Source: Argentina anserina
Taxonomy: Eukaryota > Streptophyta > Magnoliopsida > Rosales > Rosaceae
Assembly: GCF_933775445.1 (NCBI RefSeq)
Contig: NC_065874.1
Location: forward strand, 6,405,001 to 6,469,000
Direction of reading: 5' to 3'
Length of the DNA: 64,000 nt
Below are positions 27,138-38,877 of this stretch, piece by piece. Below the pieces are notes generated by a model, which worked only from the letters and a program-made list of their open reading frames with translations, was not told the origin of the DNA and searched no databases. Each line of letters begins with the position of its first letter. The first letter of the stretch is position 1. A program made the translations under genes and the position numbers.

Positions 27138-27406
27138 GGGTACCATACGAATAGGCTCGGCAAAACCCTTGGATAGCTTCTTCGATTTCTTGATAAAAGA
27201 AATATGACCAACGGTGGTTCGAACATATATACAAAGAACTTTTTTATACTTCTTACTATTACATAGTGCCCATAAATCTCATGAGGTACCCAAAATTTCA
27301 TAGTGAATTTAGATCGGAGTTTCTCTTGAAGTAATAATGCGTTGATCTAGCCGCCAACGGAGCCACAAGGGTCTATCTAAATTGATTCTTTTCTGCCGAT
27401 AAGCTT
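27138..27406 (-). pseudogene. rpoC1: Plastid rpoC1 3' fragment in nuclear DNA
   Basis: The minus strand encodes the C-terminus of the plastid RNA polymerase beta' subunit: [11 protein letters not shown], then H-E-I-Y-G-H-Y-x-I-V-R-S-I-K-K, then after a frameshift T-V-G-H-I and the terminal S-Y-G-T. Frameshifts and a stop interrupt it, and the stop expected after S-Y-G-T is a sense codon here. The match starts sharply at about 27406 (agcttatcggcag). Together with the rpoC2 start this is an insertion of about 635 bp from the plastid rpoC1-rpoC2 junction. Confidence 0.88.
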
Positions 27407-28932
27407 CCCCAAACGAATATGGGCTTCAACTAACTGTTGCAGTTTCTTCTTATAAGAAGGAAGTCCAGCCTGATCTCGGGCTTTTCAACTCTTGACCCAA
27501 CAACTTCAGGACTTCTGATTGTACATCCCAGATTTCAGGTCACCTGTGGGGTTTTATTTAGGCGCATTCCTACTTGCGTTAGAAGATACTGGTCATCTTT
27601 GCTTTTATATCTCATGTTCGGCATCTTGTGAAGTAGTCTTCAAGATTCACAAATGTAATCGGCACAGTTAGATGAATAAGTTATTTCTAGTGTGTTCATA
27701 TGACTGATCTTTCGAAATTAATTCTATGGTTATGATGAAATGTAAAACTTAAAAACCTTCTCGCTAATGCGAATTTTAACTCCATCAACGAGAACATATA
27801 ACTAGAACAAAACACAGTTATAGCACTAGCCAATGGTTTGATGAGTTCATCTTGATGCCAACTCCATTCTCTAATTGAAAAGTTCTACAACTCTATAAGG
27901 CGTTAATATTTCATATATAGTTTTATCCAAAGTGAAACTACTAGTCTTTACAGTGATGAAAAAAAATAGTTACAGCATTAGTCCTCAAGTGGTAAACTAT
28001 GTCCTTAATAAGCATGCGATCAATATTGGACGATTTGAGCTCGGCCATAACCGAAACTGATACTGATGTTGGATTGGCTGGTACGAGATAATAGATTCCT
28101 TTCAGCATTGGTACATATTCGTTTCAGTCCAGATTAATTCGAGATAAAAAGGGACAAATATAACTCAAACAGTGATATCATATCTCAGCTTACAGGATGC
28201 CGCAAATTGGCCTACAAGAAGGAAGGTTCCTATTTCGTGGGGAAGACTCGTCTGCTTCTCCTCCACCTATCGAATCCTCTTTGCCGAAACCAACTCTTCG
28301 AGAGCCAGTCATTATCAGAAGGGAGCTTCTAGATGCCAAGACAGACACCTGAATCTGGAGCACTGGCGCTTGCACTCGAGCCTGAACCAGTGCTAGCAAC
28401 CTTGAACTGAGATAGGCCCTCAGTTTTACAAAGACTAGTTTTATGCTCGTTTTCAATAATTGTCTCAAAGATGGATGGAGAGTTAGCAGTAGAAGAAACT
28501 AGTATATGGCTATATGCTGCACCTTTGACTACTTTCTCTTGTTGATCTATCTTCTTAGCCCTTTCATATATGAAAGAATGACATTAGTTACCACTTTTCC
28601 CAAACAAAGTCATGAGACCAGTTAAGTAAAGAAAACTTAATTGTAGTTTTACAATTGATGAAATTGAAGCTACAGAAAAAAGTTTCAGACCTTCAATAGA
28701 GGCTTCGATGAGAGGCTTAGAATGAGAGACTAATAAATTCTCAGATTTGCAAAGTAGTTCGGTTCGGTTCGGCATAATCAAATTCTCAGATCATATCCTG
28801 ACTCGATCGGTCTCTAGACGGGCAAGTCAAGATCGATGTCAGATTCCAATGCCTAGCCTAGCGTTAGAATAGTAATGGAGTCTCTAATTCTCCCTAGCAA
28901 GAGTTTCCAATTTTACATCAGTAACTCAATAG
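27407..28932. other. Unassigned stretch beside the plastid insertion
   Basis: The segment 27407-27640 has a different origin from the plastid piece, and I do not recognise it. The segment 28170-28400 has moderate GC and a 51-codon frame from 28197 with no known domain. No gene is supported; these may be decayed gene fragments. Confidence 0.4.
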
Positions 28933-29433
28933 CGTAAAGTAAACCAGGTAAACTGTGTAGTTCAGGACGTCCAAGTTTCGAAGCCCCTCCACATCTCATT
29001 AACCCAAATAAACAAGCCCCCACTCACTTTTCTTCACAAGAACCCTAAACCAAAACCCCAAATCCTCATCAACCCACCAATCCACCATGGCATAACCCCA
29101 AAACCAGCAATCCGCCCCCCAACCCCGTCGGAGTTCTCCGCCGCCGTCGCCCAGATCTCCCACTCGATCGGCTTCAAGGCCGCGCACCTCTCCGCCCTCG
29201 AAGCCTTGACCCACGTCGCCATCGCCAAGTCCTCAGCCTCGTGCGCCGCCAAGGCCAACCGCACCGACTCAAACCTCTTCGACTTCACCAACGCAATCCA
29301 CAACCTCTCGCTTGTCCGCGGCTTCCCCGGCGCGTCGGAGCATCACCGGAGCTGTATTTTACGGTCGAGTGTGCTGAAGAACCTCGCCAAGTTCGCGGGC
29401 TACTCGGAGGAAACCCCGTTCGCGTGGGAGTGA
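28933..29433 (+). pseudogene. TAF8: TAF8-like histone-fold fragment without an in-frame start
   Basis: The frame is open from 28933 to the stop at 29431-29433 and, from about 29089, reads like the bromodomain-associated histone fold of plant TFIID subunit 8: E-F-S-A-A-V-A-Q-I, G-F-K-A-A-H-L-S-A-L-E-A-L-T, N-R-T-D-S-N-L-F-D, then K-N-L-A-K-F-A-G and E-E-T-P-F-A. GC content is far above the surroundings, so it retains coding composition. There is no ATG anywhere in this frame. An ATG in good context at 29087 is one frame off and hits a stop after two codons. The frame also ends right after the histone fold, so the rest of TAF8 is missing. Known TAF8 joins TFIID by pairing with TAF10. This copy looks like a retro- or fragment pseudogene, unless a 5' exon supplies the start. 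Confidence 0.75.
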
Positions 29434-30053
29434 AGATTGGGCGTATTATTTGTTGGGTTGTTAAAGGCTACAAGACTCGAACGGGTGACCTACTTGCAAA
29501 AGGAACGTGAAGACGCGGGTGACTACTATTACAACGAGCCATTTGGCCTACTGAAGCTATTTGGTTCTGCAAGCTATTTTATTATTATTTATCTACGGTG
29601 TTGGCAAAGAAGCCAACAATGCTGTATATGTGAATTCATCTTTTTCCATACATTTTAAAGATGAGCAGGAGCTTTTTTAAGAATTTGTCCAAATGGTCTA
29701 AAATGCCGTATGCAATCGACTACTTGAACTGGTAAAAATCGAAACTGTGATTACCAGTCTCCTAACCTTGCAACAATAGATTATGAATTTGTGACGCGGA
29801 TACATAAAATAGACCTGGATTTAACGAATTGGGAAACCATTTCGAGATGAGAGAATAAGCAACTTCATCATGCATTCTAAGAACAAAGTAGTAAAATATA
29901 TAGGGAGTTCCATTCACACAAAAAATACGCTTTCTCCTACTACCCACATATATCTGGAAATCAACTGTTGTTTTCACGGAGTACAGAGTTGCTTATAATA
30001 ACACATAATCTCAGAAGTTGGGGTTGACAAGACAAGACGCTTTGGCCAAAGGC
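29434..30053. other. Intergenic, including the likely 3' UTR of the VAMP72 gene
   Basis: No coding signal. The right portion would be the 3' UTR of the minus-strand VAMP72 gene. Confidence 0.5.
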
Positions 30054-32598
30054 TCATTTTCCGCAGTTGAAACCATGGCAAACTGAGAGGATAATGATGA
30101 GGATCAATGCAATCAGAATTCCCAAGACAATCAGCTTCACCTTCATGTTCTGCAGCCACATCTTCCTTCTCATTTTAGTACCAACATTCCGGAAGTCTTG
30201 TGCCTGTAAGCAGAGAGTTTAACCCAAATTTAGAACATTTTCAAGGGGAAAAAAGAAATGAAGAACAGGGGGAAATAAACCCTATATTTAAACAAAAACA
30301 TTGCACTTGCAATCTCTTAAAACTTGGGCAGCAGCTAACACCACATGGACTGTTCAATTTCATTTAGATGATTATGCTTTTGTCTTAAAAATATATATAT
30401 GCTTTTAATTACCACAAACTAGAGTCTCAGAATAAGACTTCAACCAAAAACCGCTTCTGTAACTGTAAAATAATATAATAAATATGTACAAAATTTTGTT
30501 CCAAGTACAAATTCACAGTAATATGATGACCTGATGATGAAGGGTCTCAGTCTTATCAACCAAAAGCTCTATCTTTTCTCCTCTATCCAAAACCTGCATA
30601 GAAACAAAAAATGAAGATATGAGACAATTTTTCCACAATATGTCTGAGTCAAGAACATGGTATGAACTATGCTATAGAATCTCTTGGGAGACATACAAGT
30701 CTAGCCAATGACTTCTGTTCTCTTTGTATCTAAGAATCAATGTGTAAGGACCCAATACAACATAATGAGCAGATTTACATGTTGCTTATAAGTATAATCT
30801 CCATCACAATGCTAAAATGTAGTTTATAAAGAAGCACTAATAGATACTTAATTCATGCAGGTTTCTTTGAAGATAAATTTCGACCATCAGTGACATGTTC
30901 CTCCAAATTTACCTTCTTCTTTTTTTGGACAATTCCTGCAAATTTACTGTCTTCCTCAAAACCAAGACCATTGGAATTCTCACTGACTATAACACTAATT
31001 CTGGTGAATGCGTATCCACCATTGTTGTACTTATCATTCCCTGGCTAAAACATTGTATCTAATTTAACTAAATTAAAAGTTTCTGTAAAGACTATCCGGT
31101 TTATTCTAAGAATGTGCAGAACAAATGATCAAATGTATTTCTTTATGCAGTCCAGAAAAGATTTTCAATTTAGGCTTGTTTGCGTTGTCTCAACATTGGA
31201 GACAAACACCTTTATTCTAAAGCCTGGTACCACATTCCCATTTCAGCTACCATTGGGACACAGCACTCATTGTTGTAGGACAATAGGATTCTAAGCAGAC
31301 AAAACAAGCGCTCAGTCACATGCACATTTTTTGACATGTTTGTGTGTGCATGAAGAACATTGTCAGTCATAAACTTTTCTGTAAGTTCTCTTAAAAATCT
31401 AAAATCCAATATCATACAACTAACGAAAAAGAAAGCAACTGGACAGCAAAGAATTGAATAAAATAAATAAATAAACGCCTCAAGGTAAGGCAGTTGGAGC
31501 AAATAATACTGTATCCTGTCCATGGCAAAATAATCTATTGAAGACAAGCGATACAGTTTAACCAAGCAAACTACCTTTTCAATGTTCTCCATCATAACAC
31601 CTTTAACTTCTGAGACCTGGGCCTTAACCTTAGCGAGCTTGCTTATCTCTTCAGGATGATCAACACAGTATTGCATATGTTCCTTCAACTTCGAGCTGCA
31701 AATAATAAAAAAAATAAAATCAGCAAATTCAAGCAAACAAAATGTAATCACCACGCCATCAATAACCGTAATCAGGCCCCGTACCCAAACTCCTTGTTGA
31801 GACTGTTGGCAGCAGCTGTGGCAGCCTTCCCACCACCGTATTTCGCAACAAAATCATCCTTCACACGCTCCAGAAAAGCAATAGGCACTTGTCTTCCAGC
31901 TGATTCATCCGCCACCACACAGTATGCTGCAACAGCACAAAATCCAATTCAGTGTAACCGTCTCAAACTTCTAATCGACAGCAACAAGTACTTAAAAACA
32001 CCGAATTCTAAGATAATACACCTACGCAATAGAGCTCAACAAATCCTTAGGTATCCAATAGACCAATATAATGTGCTACATTATCTATCAGCACTTCAAC
32101 ATCTCACAATGAAACATATATGAATCTACAGTATGCTTACAATGAAACCTATATGAATCATTTATACACAAAGAGACTTAATATGTGTACAAAATCGAAA
32201 TCCGAATCCGAAACAAGCAGAAGATCCAAGATCTGGAAACCACATGCTGTTCCGAATCCAAACATCACCGCCACAACTCAAAATTCACATAAACAGACTA
32301 GAGATTTGGCATTCAAAACAGATCTAGAAGCGAGCGATTAGGCACGAGAAACGAAAGCATCAGAGTTAAATTTCAACGGAGAAGAGAGGGAGGGAGGGAG
32401 GGGCGTACTGAAGCCATTGTCGACGAGGTAGTTGAAGGTGTGGGCGTCGCAGTTGTAGGTGAACTTGTTGTTGGTGGCGGGAAGCTTCTGGAGGCACTGG
32501 AAGGCTATGGAGTTGAAATTGCCGCTGAATTCGGTGTACTCGGCTAGAATCACCGTGCCTCGCGCCACGAACGCGTAGATCAGCGACTTCTGCGCCAT
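30054..32598 (-). CDS. VAMP72: VAMP72-type R-SNARE (longin, SNARE motif, C-terminal anchor)
   Basis: Five exons on the minus strand: 32598-32409, 31926-31785, 31695-31575, 30593-30531 and 30203-30054. All have GT/AG borders and phase is kept, giving 221 residues, the normal VAMP721/722 length. The start [20 protein letters not shown] is the family N-terminus. Residues 1 to about 125 form the longin domain, which ends S-L-N-K-E-F-G-S-K-L-K-E-H. The SNARE motif spans about 128-188 with the zero-layer arginine at R155 ([12 protein letters not shown]). A membrane anchor occupies about 196-214, preceded by K-M-R-R-K-M-W. The tail is GFNCGK, two residues past the last Cys. VAMP72 proteins sit on secretory vesicles and pair with plasma-membrane and cell-plate syntaxins such as SYP121/SYP132/KNOLLE with SNAP33, driving secretion, cytokinesis and defence export. 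Intron 3 (30594-31574) is the longest. Confidence 0.95.
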
Positions 32599-34134
32599 CC
32601 CACCGCTTCGCTTCTCTCTTCTTCTTCTTCTTCTTCTTCTCTTCTCTTCTCTTCTCTTCTCTTCTCTTCTCTTCTGGTGAGTGGTGACACTCAACAACAG
32701 TGAGGGAGATTTTGCAGTGCGCTTTTTCTTTTGCTTTTTGGTATTTTTGATTGTGTGTGTGTTATAAGCGCACCCTTTTTTGTTTCTCTCAGAGAGGGAT
32801 GATGGAAAAGGTAAAGTTATAGGGTGGGTTTAATCACTTTAATGAGGTTTTAAAGTGGAAAGAGAGAGAGAGAGAGAGAGAGAGATTGATTGCTTGATTA
32901 TGAATTTAAATTAGATTTTGAGAGATGTTTGCGCTTGGGGAAAGTTTCTGTGAGGTTGCCCTCATGTGAGATTCATGAGCTCTTTTCGATTCATGATCAT
33001 TTACGTCCTATGTATCTGAATTTTTAGATACAAGACAAGGGGTAAGATTACATGAGATGCGCTTGATTACTATAAGAATGAACTCGTATGTTATTTAAGA
33101 ATGAATGCATCTACCTGATAAAATTAATGTACAAATATGTGAATTAGGTTGGTAGATTCTCATTTTCATATTTAAAATATTTTTCGTTTTAGATTTAACA
33201 TTCAATATAGACGAATCTTGCACGGTTAAAGTTGACAGGCACATTCAGAAAACTTGAGAACGCATAATTCAATCGACAGTGACATGGTTCTATATTACAC
33301 AAAATATGACGCCTAACAGTAGTTAATAAAAATAAAATACTATAATTACCACAACTCTATAAGAAAAAAATATACAAAGACTAAAAATTCGAACCAGATC
33401 TTGTTCTAATATAAAAAAAAAGTGAGGCTAGGTTTGGCATGTGGTTAGTGACAAAGCAATTCATGGATGTGAATCTAAAGCCGTGTGATTCCTCGGACTC
33501 GCTTTGAGTGGCCTGGTTCAGGTGTTCTGTAGGAACTGGTCTGCTACCGGAGTTGTATAGAAGTAACATAAAATACATAATAATAATGGAGGTGGTAAAG
33601 CATCAATTTGCCCCACCCGGAACGTCACCGTTAAAATGTCACACACGCCCTCAACAAGTGAAATGATGCACAAGTCTTGCGTACCCGTGCTTATCGTTTC
33701 ACCTTTCATGTCAATTTGTATTTGTCACGCTCTAGTTGTGGCTCATTCCAATCTTCCTATACAGGTTCTTCAATCCTTATCTCAAAGACTCAAACTATCA
33801 GCCAAACTTGATTGAAATTTCATTGATAGTTTAATATACAGCCTAACAAACTGTTCAAACTTCACAAGAAATCCACAAATGTGAGATTGCAGTAGACATT
33901 ACTCATAAGTATTGCAGCAACAGAATATAGGAGTACAGGACTTCTCTACCATTTTGATTCTCTCTGCCTATCCCCATCCGTTTTGTATGCTCTATTTCTC
34001 TAACCTCGAACATCGAACTAATGGAGGATGTAAGAAGTTGGAATGAGCTTATAAACACTAGAGTAGCTGCCAAAAAATTTCAAACACCGTTAACGGATCC
34101 TTGCATGTTTATAGGAAGAGGCACATTCGTATCA
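32599..34134. other. VAMP72 promoter region and OSB 3' flank
   Basis: Contains the repeat-rich VAMP72 leader, an (AG)n tract at about 32862-32885 and AT-rich spacer; no additional gene is seen. Around 34000-34134 is the likely OSB 3' UTR. Confidence 0.5.
32612..32675. repeat. (TTC)n/(TCTTC)n repeat in the VAMP72 5' UTR
   Basis: Immediately upstream of the VAMP72 start, on the gene's strand, the sequence is a purine-rich (GAA)n and (GAAGA)n tract, typical of plant 5' UTRs. The protein-like frame through it ([13 protein letters not shown]) is a repeat artefact. Confidence 0.9.
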
Positions 34135-37100
34135 TCAGTTTGTCGCAATTGGCAGTGTTTTTAAAGGTGGCAGCATGGGGATCGCCCATTCCGGTGAACT
34201 GCTAAGCCACAGTGCTTCTTTAGTTTCTTTGTGCTTAAAGTCTGGAGCTTTTGCATTCCGCTGTGAAAGTAAATGTAGCAAAGCAAAACATTAATCAAAC
34301 AAGTAATGAAGGGAAAGGAGACCATGCAAGATAGATCAGAATCTGTTTGCCAATAAAAAAAAAAGATAGATCAGAATCTGCACAATTTACCTTATCCAAT
34401 CTGTTGTCCCACCATTTATCTGGGTTTTCCACCAAGTCCTTCCAGGATTTATCACCTAAATTGAGGCAGAGTAACAAAGCGGATATTAGATTGAACAAGA
34501 TTAGACATCTTCATAACCCTCCAAATTCTTCACTATCCTTAATTTTCCTTATATATTGGTTTAATCAAGTTCAACATCCGCATTGAAGCAAGCAAGACTT
34601 CTTTTGACCAAGTAGGACACAAACAATGAGTTTCATTTTCAAGCTAAAGCCATTAAATTCCATGCTCACCTCTACCCTCATTTGATTGGTTGGACTTCAG
34701 AACTGGAACATCAAACTTCTTGCCTTTAAGCTCTGACAAAACCCACCGTGGTGCCTTGTTAAGCCAGATTGCATGCCCACCATCATTCCGCTTGAAATCA
34801 GGGTAAGTTTGCTTCACCTGTAAAGACAGTAGAGGTGTCATATAATGCACTAGTATATCAATCAGAAAACAAATACACATGACGGGTTTCTTACCAATTT
34901 ATTATGCTTTAGATCACGGTAGTCCTCCCATTGTTTTGAATTGTCAAGAAGGTCTTTCCAAGTATCTAACGTAGAGTCCACATCTTCCTTCAAACTGGCT
35001 GAAAAACCAATCAGTCCCTCCTTTGTTGTCAGTACTAAGATTATGTTTCAGTGAAAAATTACATTTCAAAGTTTATTTAATAAATTCAACCAAGAACTGA
35101 AAACAGAACACGAAATCTTTCATTATACCAACACTTACTTTCAGAACTATGTGATATCGGTTTTTGATCAAATGTCAATGAATCTAACTTATGCCTGATC
35201 CAATCAGGAGTTGATTCATCAATGATACGTAACTCGCCATTACTCTTACACTCAAAGGCTGCAGCCTTTAGGGAACCCTGAGCACAAATTATAAAGTGTA
35301 TAAGAAAATATTTACAAACGATTCTATGAAATAATAACACCAATTGCACAAAAAATAAAAATGTCAACTGAAATAAACCACATATAATTGTTACCTCTTT
35401 TGACCTGACAAGCCACCACTCATGAGGCTTGGCAAGGATGTCTTTCCACACACGGAGATCCTTCAATGATTCATTCATATCATTCTTTCCACTTGCCACT
35501 ACAAAAGAGTATATATGAGAAGAGCTAGAGGTTGTAAAAGGAAAAGCAGTGTAGCAATTCAGTTTTAGACTATGATGGCATCATCAAGAGTAAACTACAA
35601 TGGTGCATCTATGTGAATGATGGCATCATTAGACGTGCACGTCTGCCTTTTTTTTTTCGGGTATCATTATTGGAATTATCAATAATACTTAAATAATTCA
35701 ATCTGGGCGACACCAAATTGCTAATAGGATATTACTTTGCATCTAGAGAACATATAGATCGTAAAGAGAATCTTCCCTATTTTAGATCAAATGAAAGTGT
35801 TACCAAACCAAAATAAGCTAAACCAAGCGTCTGAGAATGGGGATTAGTTCAACTGCACACTAAATTTTACATGACCAAATAAGCATGTCAGCTTCATGGT
35901 TCTTGAATCAAACTCCTAGCATTCGAGTAAAGGTGAACATCTAATGCAAAATGTATGCAACATCTAAAACTATATCTAGGTTTCTTGTGTTTTAATACTG
36001 TAAATATCTTCTGAAAGATTAACAACCCAAACAGAAATTCTTCCTAAATTCTTTCCTATTTCAGGATCCAGCCGCCAACTATTCAGATGAACTCTTCACA
36101 CCACTAGACAGCCGCAAAATAGTTTGGCTAGGCTCTGTGGCTGAAAGTTATGATACCAAAATTCTACAAGGCTTTTGGCTACCAAGTTAGCCTTCAGAAA
36201 ATGCAAATACATTAATTTGTCTTCCTACGGCTGAAGCACTATATACCTCCAGTAGAATATAATAACTCTGACAGACGTGACCTATACACTCAAGATTTAA
36301 GAAATCATAAAACATCGGAATGCCAACTTCCTGATATTGATTCTACTTCCCTTCTTAATACAAATATATAAGATTTATGGAAGACATAGGGAAGGCTAAT
36401 CTTGAGACATGCATACAATTTTATTTATATGCTTCTTTTTTTATGCATCTTCCCCTAGATGTCAAAGCAATATACATATCACAAATATAGAACACCAAAC
36501 TTGAGTATGGGTTAATGAAATTATATCAATTTACTTGTCAATCTTATCAGCATGAAGTATACCCAGATTTAATATCAATTAAAACAGGTCTTTCATATTT
36601 GAGTGCATTTATATTTGCACAAAACATAAGGTACTATGAATTACTAATGAGATGATTTACCAGTGTGATCAAAGCTCCTTTCTTCACTGCCATCTTTGGA
36701 TCTTTTATTCATCGGAAAAGACTCCTCAACAAAGTTGAGCGTATCCACCTTAACCTAACAAGGTTGGGCCTTAAATGTTAGATATAATACATACACGATA
36801 AGTGCAGAAGACACTCAGAAAAATTCTACCAGAGTTGCTAAAGTGACGTGTAACTAATATTGACCTATAAGTTCCAACAATGCAAAAGCAGCAAAACTGA
36901 AGCGCTGAAAATGGCTTCATCGAATCAATTCAGCTAAATTACTCCTCCGACCCTCATAAACTAACGAGGTTGCTTCTCTTTTATCAATAAAAACACCAAC
37001 ATTACCATGCTTCTCATCATATCATACCTTCTCAACTAAATGATCACAATCTCTAGACCTCATAACCACTCAACGCTAATCAGTAAGCAACATCATCACT

Positions 37101-37737
37101 AAAACTTCAAACCAACGCACTAGACCACACTAAAATTCCGCACATTTATATAAAAGGGTCCAGCAACAACTCACCTGTAAACGAGCCTCACCCTCACCAG
37201 CCATAATATGATTCAAATCCGACCTCAAACCTCCGGAAACAAAAACATAGTCCCCACTTTTCACATGCAAACTCGCAACATGAGCCAAATCCCCCTCGAA
37301 AATAATCGGAATCCTATCACCACCACCAACAACAAAAAGCCACGAACTTTAAACCCTTCTAACTAAAACAAACCAAACCCAACTCTTCAAAAAGCTCAAA
37401 GTCGTTATTACCGGAGAGACCTGGTCGAAGAAGACGCGGAGAGAACGGTGGAGGCAAAGAAAGCGCCGTCGGGGGCAGTGTGGGCAGTAAGCGGGGAGGT
37501 GACGTGGCCGGTGAGGCGGACGGAGTTGGCGACTTTGGGCTGGAAGGGGACTTGGGAGGGGCGAGGGAAGGTGGGCTTGGTGGAGGGCGGAGTAAAGCGT
37601 GGGGTGGAGATGGTGTGGGTGTTTGGGGTTTTGGGTTTAGTGAAGGAGGACCAGGAGGTGGTGGAGAAGTGGGAGAGTAAGGGAGGGAGTGGAAGGCGTT
37701 TGGTTAAGGGGGTTGATCGGAGGCGGAGGGAGTTCAT
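34135..37737 (-). CDS. OSB: OSB-type organellar single-stranded DNA-binding protein, three PDF motifs
   Basis: Nine exons on the minus strand: 37737-37412, 37313-37175, 36754-36661, 35498-35395, 35277-35139, 34998-34895, 34817-34670, 34455-34391 and 34260-34135. Frame is kept at all eight junctions, giving 414 residues. The first ~70 residues are rich in S/T/P/R/K with no D or E, a typical mitochondrial or plastid transit peptide. An SSB-like OB fold starts at about N71 (NSVRLTGHV) and includes IPIIFEGDLAHVA and DYVFVSGGLRSDL. Three PDF motifs follow, each W-K-D-(I/L)-L/V, then W, then a closing W: from W204, again near 280 and again near 354. OSB proteins bind ssDNA in organelles and restrain recombination of mitochondrial or plastid DNA. 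The exact Arabidopsis counterpart (OSB2/3/4) is not decided here. The gene shares an upstream region with the divergent ZPR1 gene. Confidence 0.92.
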
Positions 37738-38877
37738 GGCGGTGGGAGTGGAGAGGAGGAGTGAAGGTGTGGCCGGCCGGGTGAAGGGACAGACAAATAG
37801 TGTACTTTTTGGTAAGTGAGGAACAAATTGGCATGTGACCTTTGTTGAAGCCATACCTGTATGATTCAATCACAAAATGACTAAAACATAGTTGCTTTGT
37901 GAATTGTGACCTTTTGATATAAAAATGTATCTCTATCTTGGTGTTAATCAATGACTGCTCAACATTGTCCTTTCTATACTTGTTGTTAGAGTGATTATAA
38001 GACATTGGAGGATACTAATTTTTGAATGGGGCGTATTAGACTTGGAAACCTGCAACCATAGATGGAGTGTACTCACTTGTCACATATTAAATAGGAGATG
38101 TTTTCGAATTCAAACACTTGAGGCTGCCTCAACTAATGGTGATAAACTCTAAATACTTGGTTCTTGTTAGCACTTATAGAACTGGTTGAGATTGTACTTA
38201 ACTAAGTGCCCCATCATTAGTTAAGTACACTCTCAATACTTGGTTCTTGTTAGCACTTATGGAACTGGTTGTTATGTGAACTCTAAACATCTCAGGTAAA
38301 CAAATGCAATAAGAAATCTTATTATCATGTCTTGACATGCAATTCAATTGTATTTATCACTATTGTATTTGTATCAATGATCAATATATCTGACCTCAAT
38401 TCTCTTTTATGTTCTTCAATATAAAATTATAAATACACTTTCTCAAACAATCAAACATGTCAAATACATTCGTTATGAAATCAATATCATAGCACACTGG
38501 AAACACAAAAAAAATCATTCAACTTATAATCGATAAAAAAAGTTACTAATGTTTTAAGAGCGTTGAAACATGAATTTTTTTTCTTCAGGGAATTGAAGAT
38601 CAAATAATTTAATTCGCTTCTGATTCAGATAATTTTCGATGCATGGGACCATATTCACATAGTATGAACATCTTGAATTATAAAAAATCATATATAAATA
38701 CACGGTAAATCATATATATAAATTATTTTTAATAGTTAAGAAAAGATGACGAACCAGATTTTTGCTTGTGTTCTAGCTTAAACCTTTGTTTGGAGAAACA
38801 TCTCGTCCCTTCCCAACTCAACATTATAAACCAAGTGCCGCAAAAACATACCTTGCAAAACTCGAACACCAACCAAA
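37738..38877. promoter_or_regulatory. Shared upstream region between divergent OSB and ZPR1
   Basis: The start codons are 1.14 kb apart and point away from each other, so both promoters lie here. The region includes two direct copies of ttggttcttgttagcactta (about 38158 and 38241) that bracket a perfect 12-bp inverted repeat, GTACTTAACTAA at 38194-38205 and TTAGTTAAGTAC at 38217-38228. No third gene is seen. Confidence 0.5.

Noticed and set aside
28999..29303. Two minus-strand frames in the GC-rich block
   Set aside because: They are shadows of the TAF8-like plus-strand frame, which alone resembles a known domain.
31656..32341. Plus-strand frames of 155 and 73 residues
   Set aside because: They run antisense through VAMP72 exons 2-3 and its introns; the minus-strand gene explains the sequence.
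37448..37819. 123-residue plus-strand frame, glycine- and valine-rich
   Set aside because: It is the antisense of OSB exon 1, whose minus-strand reading has the transit peptide and OB-fold match.
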